From contig JAPDFW010000060.1 of the NCBI GenBank assembly GCA_028826165.1, positions 124,001-188,000 on the forward strand: DNA of 64,000 nucleotides, read 5' to 3'. This DNA comes from Anaeramoeba ignava (Eukaryota; Metamonada; Anaeramoebidae). How positions within the stretch are numbered: the stretch's first letter is position 1; every line of letters starts with the position of its first letter. This document shows positions 32,482 through 42,650 of this stretch, piece by piece. The notes below the pieces were generated by a model. It did not search any database. It had not been told where the DNA came from and saw only the letters and a list, made by a program, of their open reading frames with translations. The position numbers were made by a program, and so were the translations under genes.

Positions 32482-34186
32482 CTATTTGTTTTTATAAAGA
32501 CTGAAAACTGGAGGTTTGAATTTGAATGTTAAATTGTGAGAATTTGAAGATGTTGTTATTTTTAAATCTCCATTTTCTAAAATAGTTATATTTGTTTCTT
32601 TTTCTTTTAATTTTTCTTTTAATTTTTCTTTTTCTTTTTCTTTTTCTTTTTCTTTTTCTTTTTCTTTTTCTTTTTCTTTTTCTTTTTTTTTTGAACGAAA
32701 AGGATTTCTAAATTGGAATCCTCTTCTTGGTTTAGATTTATTTGTATCATTTGAATCTTCTGCATCTTCCAAAATAATGATTTGTGAATTATCTTGTTCA
32801 ATTTTTGGTTGATTTTCTTTAAGTTTTTTTGCAATAAATTCAAATAATTCATTAACATTTGTTCCATCTTTTGCACTTGTTTTTACAAATTTGAATTCTT
32901 TTCCTTTTAAAATTTCCTTTTAAAATTTTGTATTTGAATAAAAAATAAATTGAGTAAATTGAATAATAAATTAAATAGTTTTTTATCTCTTTTTTTTTAA
33001 ATTGATTTTTTTTGTTCCACTTTTTTTTTAAATTAAATTTTTATAAATAAATTTTTAATTAAATTTACTTTGATTTTTTCTTCAATATTTTCAATTTGAT
33101 CTTCAATAAGATCACATTTATTTCCAACAATAACAATTAAAGGTTCTGTTCTGAAGTTATATTCAATTTCTTCTATAAAATCATCAACTTCTTTAAGAGT
33201 ACCTTCAACTGTTAAATCAAAAACAATTATAAAACAACCTGTATTTCTTTTTAATTTTGATTTTAATTTTAATTTTGATTTTGATTTTGATTTTGATTTT
33301 TAATTTGAATTTGAATTTGATTTTGAATTTGATTTTAATTTTGATTTTGATTTTAATTTTGATTTTGATTTTGATTTTAATTTTAATTTATATTTTGATT
33401 TTGATTTTAAATTTGATTTTGATTTTGATTTTAATTTTAATTTTGATTTTAATTTTGATTTTTATTTTGATTTTGATTTTAATTTTGATTTTAATTTTGA
33501 TTTTAATTTTAATTTTGATTTTTATTTTGATTTTTATTTTGATTTTGATTTTGATTTTGATTTTGATTTTGATTTTTATTTTGATTTTGATTTTGATTTT
33601 AAATTTGAATTTGAAATAGATTTACTTATAAATTGAAGAAGTAAACGGAATTCTATAAGCTTTTGAACCTGAAGTATCCCACTTTAAATTAAAATTAAAA
33701 TTCATTTATAAAATTAAAATTAAAATTAAAATAAATTAATTTATAAAATTTAATTAGAAAGAAAAATATAAATTTATTTACAATTTGAAGTCGAACTTTT
33801 TTATTATCAATTTCTAAATCTTTGGATATCTATTTATTTTTGTATTTAAATTGGAAAAAAATTTTTTGTTATAAATTTTGGAATTAATTTATAAATTTAT
33901 TTTCAAAATTATTTCAGAATTTAATTAATTAATTTTAAATTATTTATTTACAAAATCAACTCCAATATTTCTAGGTCTAAAAGCTTCAAACATTCCATCC
34001 TATTTTTTAAATTAATTTTATTAATTAAAAATTGAATAAATTATTTTTTAAATTTGTAAATTAATTAATTAATAAAATAATAAAAGAAATAAAATAAATA
34101 TTTACAACATAGCGATCAATTAAATTTGTTTTTCCAACTCCTGCTGCTCCAACAAGAACAACTTTAAAAAGAAAATCAAAAGTCAT
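32482..34186 (-). CDS. Degenerate Rab-like GTPase copy GT10, no prenylation cysteines
   Basis: Exons 34186-34106, 33999-33952, 33829-33782, 33681-33626, 33246-33069 and 32916-32482; 281 residues, the longest copy. P-loop GAAGVGKTN is usable, but the switch I Thr is Asn (RPRNIGVDF) and switch II reads WDTSGSKAYR, losing the catalytic Gln and the Glu after it. NKCDL and TSAKDG remain. The tail differs from all other copies: a GFQFRNPFRS segment, about 15 EK/KE repeats, then TNITILENGDLKITTSS and an end at SLYKNK with no cysteine. The frame is open throughout, so it is not simply dead. It may bind nucleotide without normal hydrolysis and is probably not membrane-anchored by lipid. Stop is TAG. 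Confidence 0.85.
33250..33610. repeat. TTTTGA/TTTTAA hexamers in GT10 intron 4
   Basis: Hexamer array filling the 379-nt intron between exons 4 and 5 of GT10. Confidence 0.9.
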
Positions 34187-34305
34187 AATAGAAAACAAAA
34201 TGAAAGAAAAATAAAATGAAAAAAAAAATGAAAAAAGTTTTTTTTCCGATTTTGATTTTATTTTTTGGTTTTAAAAATAAAAATAAAAGAAAAATAAACC
34301 AATTT

Positions 34306-35998
34306 TTAACAACATCCTTGTTTTTTTTGTTTTATTTGTATTAAATCTGAATTTTTAATAACTTTTGATTGACTTAAATTATTTTCATTTTGATCTAAAC
34401 CAGTATTAATTTTTTTATGATGAAGATGTTTATTAACTTCATTTTTTTCTTTAAGTTCTTTTGCAATTCCATAAAATAATTCATTAACATTTGTTCCATC
34501 TTTTGCACTTGTTTTAAAAAATCTCAATTCTTTTCCTTTTAAAATTTCCTTTTGAAATTTTGTATTTGAATAAAAAATAAAATTAAATAAATTGAATATT
34601 AAATTAAATATTTTTTTATATTTTTGTTTTTAAATTGATTTTTTTTGTTCCACTTTTTTTTTAAATTAAATTTTTATAAATAAATTTTTAATTAAATTTA
34701 CTTTGATTTTTTCTTCAATATTTTCAATTTGATCTTCAATAAGATCACATTTATTTCCAGCAATAACAATTAAAGGTTCTGTTCTGCATTTATTTTCAAT
34801 TTCTTTTATATAATAATCAACTTCTTTAAGAGTACCTTCAACTGTTAAATCAAAAACAATTATTGCTATATCTGTATTTCTTTTTGATTTTGATTATGAT
34901 TTTGATTTTGATTTTGATTTTTGATTTTTGATTTTGATTTTAATTTTGATTTTGATTATGATTTTGATTTTAATTTTAATTTTGATTTTAATTTTAATTT
35001 TGATTTTGATTTTAATTTTAATTTTAATTTTAATTTTGATTTTGATTTTAATTTATTTTGATTTTAATTTTGATTTTTATTTTGATTTTAATTTTAATTT
35101 TAATTTTAATTTTGATTTTGATTTTAATTTATTTTGATTTTAATTTTGATTTTGATTTTGATTTTGATTTTGATTTTGATTTTGATTTTGATTTTGATTT
35201 TTATTTTGATTTTGATTTTGATTTTGATTTTAATTTTGATTTTGATTTTATTTTGATTTTGATTTTGAATTTGAATTTTAATTTTAATTTTGATTTTAAT
35301 TTTGATTTTGATTTTGATTTTAATTTTGATTTTGATTTTGATATTTTGATTTTGATTTTGATTTTGATTTTGATTTTAATTTTGATTTTGATTTTAATTT
35401 TGATTTTGATTTTAATTTTGATTTTGATTTTAATTTTAATTTTGATTTTGATTTTGATTTTAAATTTGAATTTGAAATAGATTTACTTATAAATTGAAGA
35501 AGTAAGTGGATTCCGATATTGTTCTTCACCTGCAGTATCCCACTTTAAATTAAAATTAAAATTAATTTATAAAATTAAAATTAATTTATAAAATTAAAAT
35601 TTAATTAGAAAGAAAAATATAAATTTATTTACAATTTCAAGTCGAACTTTTTTATTATCAATTTTTAAATCTTTGTATTTCTATTTATTTTTGTATTTAA
35701 ATTGGAAAAAAATTTTTTGTTATAAATTTCAGAATTTAATTAATTAATTTTAAATTATTTATTTACAAAATCAACTCCAACAGTTGTAGGTCTAAAAGCT
35801 TCATAGATTCCATCCTATTTTTTAAATTAATTTTATTAATTAAAAATTGAATAAATTATTTTTTAAATTTGTAAATTAATTAATTAATAAAATAAAAGAA
35901 ATAAAATAAATATTTACAATATATTTAATAATTAAACTTGTTTTTCCAACTCTTGGGCTTCCAATAAGAACAACTTTAAAATTAAAATCAAAACTCAT
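34306..35998 (-). CDS. Rab-like GTPase copy GT11 with altered catalytic motifs
   Basis: Exons 35998-35918, 35814-35767, 35680-35633, 35542-35487, 34879-34702 and 34548-34306; 217 residues. P-loop GSPRVGKTS (Pro-Arg at Ras positions 12-13), switch I PTTVGVDF, switch II WDTAGEEQYR where the catalytic Gln is Glu, then AGNKCDL, TSAKDG and a tail ending KKQGCC. Nucleotide binding looks possible; intrinsic hydrolysis is predicted to be impaired. Confidence 0.9.
34884..35470. repeat. TTTTGA/TTTTAA hexamers in GT11 intron 4
   Basis: About 0.6 kb of hexamers occupying the intron between exons 4 and 5 of GT11, with perfect TTTTGA runs near 35,150-35,230. Confidence 0.92.
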
Positions 35999-36117
35999 AA
36001 TAGAAAACAAAATGAAAGAAAAATAAAATGAAAAAAAAAATGAAAAAAGTTTTTTTTCCGATTTTGATTTTATTTTTTGGTTTTAAAAATAAAAATAAAA
36101 GAAAAATAAACCAATTT

Positions 36118-37492
36118 TTAACAACATCCTTGTTTTTTTTGTTTTTTTTGTGTTAAATCAGAATTTTTAATAACTTTTGATTGATTTAAATTATTTTCAT
36201 TTTGATCTAAACCAGTATTAATTTTTTTATGATGAAGATTTTTATTAAATTCTTTTTTTTCTTTAAGTTCTTTTGCAATAAATTCAAATAATTCATTAAC
36301 ATTTATTCCATCTTTTGCACTTGTTTTAAAAAATCTCAATTCTTTTCCTTTTAAAATTTCCTTTTGAAATTTTATATTTGAATAAAAAATAAAATTGAAT
36401 AAATTAAATAATAAATTAAATACTTTTTTATCTTTTTGTTTTTAAATTGATTTTTTTTGTTCCACTTTTTTTTTAAATTAAATTTTTATAAATAAATTTT
36501 AATTAAATTTACTTTGATTTTTTCTTCAATATTTTCAATTTGATCTTGAATAAGATCACATTTATTTCCAACAATAACAATTAAAGGTTCTATTCTGCAA
36601 TTATCATCAATTTCTTTTATATAATAATCAACTTCTTTAAGAGTACCTTCAACTGTTAAATCAAAAACAATTATTGCTGTATCTGCATTTCTTTTTGATT
36701 TTGATTTTGATTTTGATTTTGATTTTGATTTTGATTTTGATTTTGATTTTGATTTTAATTTTGATTTTGATTTTGATTTTGATTTTGATTTTAATTTTGA
36801 TTTTGAATTTGATTTTGATTTTGATTTTAAATTTGATTTTGATTTTGATTTTGATTTTGATTTTGATTTTGATTTTAATTTTGATTTTGATTTTGATTTT
36901 AATTTTGATTTATATTTTGATTTTGATTTTGATTTTGATTTAGATTTTAAATTTGAATTTGAAATAGATTGCTTATAAATTTAAAGAAATTTGGATTCCG
37001 ATATTTGTTCTTCATTCAGTATCCCACTTTAAATTAAAATTAAAATTAAAATTCATTTATAAAATTAAAATTCATTTATAAAATTAAAATTTAATTAGAA
37101 AGAAAAATATAAATTTATTTACAATTTCAAGTCGAACACTTTTATTATCAATTTCTAAATCTTTGAATTTCTATTTATTTTTGTATTTAAATTGGAAAAA
37201 AATTTTTTGTTATAAATTTCAGAATTTAATTAATTAATTAATTTTAAATTATTTATTTACAAAATCAACTCCAACAGTTGTAGGTCTAAAAGGTTTAAAC
37301 ATTTCATCCTATTTTTTAAATTAATTTTATTAATTAAAAATTGAATAAATTATTTTTTAAATTTGTAAATTAATTAATTAATAAAATAAAAGAAATAAAA
37401 TAAATATTTACAATATATCTAATAATTAAACTTGTTTTTCCAACTCTTGGAGTACCAATAAGAACAACTTTAAAATTAAAATCAAAACTCAT
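36118..37492 (-). pseudogene. Broken Rab-like copy GT12 (stop and lost donor in exon 4)
   Basis: Exons by homology: 37492-37412, 37308-37261, 37170-37123, 37026-36973 (damaged), 36690-36513 and 36360-36118. It is closely related to GT11 and GT13 (P-loop GTPRVGKTS, switch I PTTVGVDF, tail KKQGCC). Exon 4 is 54 rather than 56 nt, reads WDTE then a TGA stop, has several further indels and substitutions, ends in an in-frame TAA, and its splice donor is GC instead of GT. The flanking exons are intact, so inactivation looks recent, unless exon 4 is skipped. Confidence 0.8.
36692..36960. repeat. TTTTGA hexamers in GT12 intron 4
   Basis: Nearly pure TTTTGA with occasional TTTTAA, adjoining the damaged exon 4 of GT12. 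Confidence 0.9.
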
Positions 37493-37597
37493 AATAGAAA
37501 ATAAAATGAAAGAAAAATAAAATGAAAAAAAAAATGAAAAAGTTTTTTTCCGATTTTGATTTTATTTTTTATTAAAAAAAACAGAAAGAAAGAAAAG

Positions 37598-37645
37598 CAA
37601 TTTTCAACAACATTTGTTAATTTTTTTTTATTCGTACGTTTTTTC
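37598..37645 (-). pseudogene. Relic of a Rab-like C-terminal end
   Basis: In the gap between GT12 and the GT13 stop codon, the minus strand reads KKINKCC followed by TGA, preceded by an in-frame stop. This resembles the ends of GT14 (KKVNKCC) and GT15 (KRNKCC). Probably the last remnant of a deleted copy; the match is short, so chance is possible. Confidence 0.35.
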
Positions 37646-37682
37646 AATTAATTTGAAAAATAAAAGAAAAATAAACCAATTT

Positions 37683-38972
37683 TTAACAACATCCTTGTTT
37701 TTTTTGTTTTATTTGTATTAAATCTGAATTTTTAATAACTTTTGATTGATTTAAATTATTTTCATTTTGATCTAAACCAGTATTAATTTTTTTATGATGA
37801 AGATGTTTATTAAGTTCTTTTTTTTCTTTAAGTTCTTTTGCAATAAATTCAAATAATTCATTAACATTTATTCCATCTTTTGCACTTACTTTAAATAATT
37901 TGAATTCTTTTCCTTGCGAAATTTCCTTTTGAAATTTTATATTTGAATAAAAAATAAAATTAAATAAATTAAATAATAAATTAAATACTTTTTTATCTTT
38001 TTTTTTTTAAATTGATTTTTTTTGTTCCACTTTTTTTTAAATTAAATTTTTATAAATAAATTTTTAATTAAATTTACTTTGATTTTTTCTTCAATATTTT
38101 CAATTTCTTTTTCAATAAGATCACATTTATTTCCAACAATAACAATTAAAGGATCTATTCTGCAATTATCATCAATTTCTTTTATATAATAATCAACTTC
38201 TTTAAGAGTACCTTCAACTGTTAAATCAAAAACAATTATTGCTGTATCTGCATTTCTTTTTGATTTTGATTTTGATTTTAATTTTGATTTTGATTTTGAA
38301 TTTGATTTTGATTTTAATTTTGATTTTGATTTTGAATTTGATTTCGATTTTAAATTTGATTTTGATTTTAATTTTTATTTTAATTTTGATTTTGATTTTG
38401 ATTTTGATTTTGATTTTGATTTTGATTTTGATTTTAAATTTGAATTTGAAATAGATTTACTTATAAATTGAAGAAGTAAGTGGATTCCGATATTGTTCTT
38501 CGCCTGCAGTATCCCACTTTAAATTAAAATTAAAATTCATTTATAAAATTAAAATTAAAATTAATTTATAAAATTAAATTAGAAAGAAAAATATAAATTT
38601 ATTTACAATTTCAAGTCGAACACCTTTATTATCAATTTCTAAATCTTTGAATTTCTATTTATTTTTGTATTTAAATTGGAAAAAAATTTTTTGTTATAAA
38701 TTTCAGAATTTATTTAATTAATTTTAAATTATTTATTTACAAAATCAACTCCAACAGTTGTAGTTCTAAAAGGTTTAAATATTGCATCCTATTTTTTAAA
38801 TTAATTTTATTAATTAAAAATTGAATAAATTATTTTTTAAATTTGTAAATTAATTAATTAATAAAATAAAAGAAATAAAATAAATATTTACAATATATTT
38901 AATAATTAAACTTGTTTTTCCAACTCTTGGGCTTCCGATAAGAACAACTTTAAAATTAAAATCAAAACTCAT
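37683..38972 (-). CDS. Rab-like GTPase copy GT13 with altered catalytic motifs
   Basis: Exons 38972-38892, 38788-38741, 38654-38607, 38516-38461, 38255-38078 and 37925-37683; 217 residues. P-loop GSPRVGKTS, switch I TTTVGVDF, switch II WDTAGEEQYR, VGNKCDL, and VSAKDG instead of TSAK in the base-recognition loop. Tail KKQGCC. Intact counterpart of the broken GT12. Confidence 0.9.
38260..38445. repeat. TTTTGA hexamers in GT13 intron 4
   Basis: Short hexamer array in the same intron that is expanded in GT10, GT11, GT12, GT14 and GT15. Confidence 0.88.
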
Positions 38973-39072
38973 AATAGAAAACAAAATGAAAGAAATGAAA
39001 AAGTTTTTTTTCCGATTTTGATTTTTATTATTTTTTATTATTTTTTATTAAAAAAAAACAAAAAAGCAATTT

Positions 39073-40356
39073 TTAACAACATTTATTGACTTTTTTTGGT
39101 GTTTGAGATTCTGTTAATTTTATAGTTTGGGGATTATTTGTTGGATTTGTATTTGAATTGTCAACTGATTGGTCTTGTTTTGGTTGATTTTCTTTAAGTG
39201 TTTTTGCAATATAATAAAATAATTCATTAACATTTGTTCCTTCTTTTGCACTTGTTTTAAATAATTTAAATTCTTTTCCTTTAGCAATTTCCTATTTATT
39301 TGAATTTAAAAAAACAGTATGAAAAAAATTTTTTTGTTCCACTTTTTTATTAAATTAAAATAATTTACTTCCAATTTTTCTTCTACATTTTCTATTTGAT
39401 TTTCAATAAGATCACATTTATTTCCAACAAGAATAATTAATGGATTTTTATAAGAAATCTTGTCAATCTCAGAAAAATAGTAATCAACTGATTCTAAACT
39501 TTCTTCAACTGTTAAATCAAAAACAATTATAAAAGCTTCTGCATTTCTAAATTTAATTTTTATTTTAATTTTGAATTAAATTTTGATTTTAATTTTGATT
39601 TTAATTTTGATTTTAATTTTGATTTTAATTTTGATTTTAATTTTGATTTTAATTTTGATTTTAATTTTAATTTTGAATTAAATTTTGATTTAATTTTAAT
39701 TTTAATTTTGATTTTAATTTTGATTTTAATTTTGATTTTGAATTTAATTTTAATTTTAATTTTGATTTTGATTTTGATTTTGATTTTAATTTTAATTTTG
39801 ATTTTGATTTTAATTTTGATTTTCATTTTGAATTTAATTTTGATTTTAATTTTGATTTTGATTTTGATTTAAATTTTGATTTTAATTTTAATTTTAATTT
39901 TAATTTTGATTTACTTATAAATTGAAGAAGAAAGTGGAATTCGAAATTTTTCTTGACCTGCAGTATCCCACTATTAATTATTTAATTTAAATAAAATATT
40001 TTATAAATTAAATAAATATTCTTCAATAATTAAATAATTCATTACAATTTGAAGTCTAAAAGTTGAATCTTCAATTTCAACATCTTTTGTTTTCTAAAAA
40101 ATTAAAAGGAAAAAAAATTTTTAATCAAAAACAAAAATTAAAATTAAAATAAATTACATAATCAATACCAACAGTAGTAGTTGTTCTAGGAATAAAAATA
40201 TTATCCTTTTTCGATTTTTATTTTTTTAAATTATTTTTTTAAATTATTTTTTTTTTGTGAATTTTGTTTATTTACAACATATCGATTAATTAAACTTGTT
40301 TTTCCTGCTCCTGAAGCTCCAACTAAAGCAACACGAAAAAAAACATCAAAAGTCAT
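39073..40356 (-). CDS. Rab-like GTPase copy GT14
   Basis: Exons 40356-40276, 40205-40158, 40093-40046, 39970-39915, 39546-39369 and 39291-39073; 209 residues. P-loop GASGAGKTS, switch I TTTVGIDY, WDTAGQEKFR (catalytic Gln restored), VGNKCDL, TSAKEG, tail KKVNKCC. First member of the GASG block (GT14-18), recognisable also by NELFYYIAKT after TSAK. Confidence 0.9.
39551..39910. repeat. TTTTGA/TTTTAA hexamers in GT14 intron 4
   Basis: Hexamer and dodecamer array with short AATTAAA interruptions in the intron between exons 4 and 5 of GT14. Confidence 0.9.
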
Positions 40357-40504
40357 AATTTTTAAATTTAAATTTATATTAAAAAAAATGATAAAATTTT
40401 TAAAAGCAAAAAATTCTTTTGTTTATTTTAATTTTAATTAAGGAAAAAAAATAAAAGAAAAATGAAAAAAAAGAAATTCAAAAAGAAAATTTTGTTTTTT
40501 TTTT

Positions 40505-42373
40505 TTAACAACATTTATTTCGTTTTTTATTATTAAAATTATTATTATCATCATTATTTAAATCAACTTCTTTTAAATTTTCTTCTTTTAAATTTTCATT
40601 TTTATTTAATTTATTTTGTTTTATTACTCCATATTTTTTAGGATTTTCTTTAATCGTTTTTGCAATATAATAAAATAATTCATTAACATTTGTTCTTTCT
40701 TTTGCACTTGTTTTAAATAATTTAAATTCTTTTTCATTTGAAATTTGCTATTAAATATTATTTTTAAAAAGAATAAATTTTTTAAAATTAAATAATTTTT
40801 TTGTTCCACTTTTTTATTAATTAATATTTTTAAATTAATTTTGATTTTGATTTTAATTTACTTTCACTTTTTCTTCTACATTTTCTATTTGATTTTCAAT
40901 AAGATCACATTTATTTCCAACAAGAACAATTAATGGATTTTTTCTACAATTATTTTCAATTTCTGTAAAATAATACTCAAGTGAATTCACTGTTTCTTTA
41001 TTTGTTAAATCAAAAACAACTATTAAAACATTTGTGTTTCTATTTAAAAAAATTTAATCATTTAATTTAAATTTTAATTTTGATTTTGATTTTAATTTTA
41101 ATTTTGAATTTGAATTTGAATTTGATTTTGATTTTAATTTTAATTTTGATTTTGATTTTGATTTTGATTTTGATTTTGATTTTGATTTTGATTTTGATTT
41201 TGATTTTGATTTTGATTTTGATTTTGATTTTAATTTTAATTTTAATTTTAATTTTGATTTTGATTTTGATTTTGATTTTGATTTTGATTTTAATTTTGAT
41301 TTTGATTATTTTGATTTTTGATTTTGATTTTGATTTTAATTTTGATTTATATTTTGATTTTGATTTTAATTTTGATTTTGATTTTAATTTTGATTTTGAT
41401 TATTTTAATTTTGATTTTGATTTTGATTTTGATTTTAATTTTAATTTAAATTTTAATTCTGATTTTGATTCTGATTTTTGATTTTGATTTTTGATTTTGA
41501 TTTTAATTTTAATTTTAATTTTAATTTTAATTTTAATTTTAATTTTGATTTTAATTTTAATTTTAATTTTGATTTTAATTTTGAATTTAATTTTAATTTT
41601 AATTTTGATTTTAATTTTGATTTTGATTTTAATTTTGATTTTGATTTTGATTTTGATTTTAATTTTGATTTTGATTTTGATTTTAATTTTGATTTTAATT
41701 TTGATTTTGATTTTGATTTTGATTTTAATTTTGATTTTAATTTTGATTTTAATTTTGATTTTTATTTTGATTTTGATTTTGATTTTGATTTTAATTTAGA
41801 TTTTGATTTTAATTTTGATTTTGATTTTGATTTTAATTTTGATTTAAATTTTGATTTTAATTTTAATTTAAATTTTAATTCTGATTTTGATTCTGATTTT
41901 GATTTTGATTTACTTATAAATTGAAGAAGAAAGCGAAATATGAAATTTTTCTTGACCTGCAGTATCCCACTATTAATTATTTAATTTAAATAAAATATTT
42001 TATAAATTAAATAAATATTCTTCAATAATTAAATAATTCATTACAATTTGAAGTCTAAAAGTTGAATCTTCAATTTCAACATCTTTTGTTTTCTAAAAAA
42101 TTAAAAGGAAAAAAAATTCCAAAAAAAAATTGGAAAAAAACTGAAAATATCAAGAAATAAAATTACATAATCAATTCCAATAGTTGAATCTTTTTCTGGA
42201 ATAAAAATATCATCCTTTTCAAATAAATTAAAAAATTAAAATAAAAAAATTAAATTTTTTTCTTTCTTTCTTTTCTTTCTTTCTAAATTTACAATATATC
42301 GTTGAATTAAACTTGTTTTTCCAACTCCTGAAGCTCCAACTAAAATTGTTTTACATAAAAAATCAAAACTCAT
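40505..42373 (-). CDS. Rab-like GTPase copy GT15
   Basis: Exons 42373-42293, 42214-42167, 42092-42045, 41969-41914, 41039-40862 and 40747-40505; 217 residues. P-loop GASGVGKTS, switch I DSTIGIDY, WDTAGQEKFH, VGNKCDL, TSAKER. The tail is N/D/E/K-rich and ends KKRNKCC. Exon 3 is identical in protein to that of GT14 (KTKDVEIEDSTFRLQI). Confidence 0.9.
41065..41908. repeat. TTTTGA/TTTTAA hexamers in GT15 intron 4
   Basis: Longest hexamer intron of the array (874-nt intron). It contains an internal near-duplication: the TTTAATTCTGATTTTGATTC segment occurs near 41,450 and again near 41,873, so part of the array was itself duplicated. Confidence 0.92.
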
Positions 42374-42474
42374 TTTTTAAAAAAAAAGAAAAAAATGGAA
42401 AAAATAAAAAATGAAAAAATTGAAAAAATGAAAAAATTTTTTTTTTGGAAATAAATGTCAATCCACTTTTTGTT

Positions 42475-42600
42475 TTTAATTTCATTTAAATTTTATCATT
42501 TTTGTTTTTGTTTTTAATTTCATTTAAATTTTATCATTTTTGTTTTTGTTTTTATTTTTATTTTTGTTTTTATTTTTGTTTTTGTTTTGATAAAATTTAA
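42475..42600. repeat. Direct and inverted repeat between GT15 and GT16
   Basis: ATTTCATTTAAATTTTATCA occurs twice (from about 42,479 and 42,520), followed by TTTTTG hexamers and then GATAAAATTTAAAT in reverse orientation near 42,588. The inverted arms could pair as a hairpin in the 3' flank of GT16. Function unknown. Confidence 0.5.
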
Positions 42601-42650
42601 ATAATAAAAAAAAAATAAAAAAAGTCAATGTTTGCAATTCCAAATTGACT

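Noticed and set aside
31046-41924. Plus-strand I/L or D/F repeat frames (e.g. 33257-33619, 34928-35480, 41080-41924)
   Set aside because: They overlap GTPase introns and are hexamer translations, not proteins.
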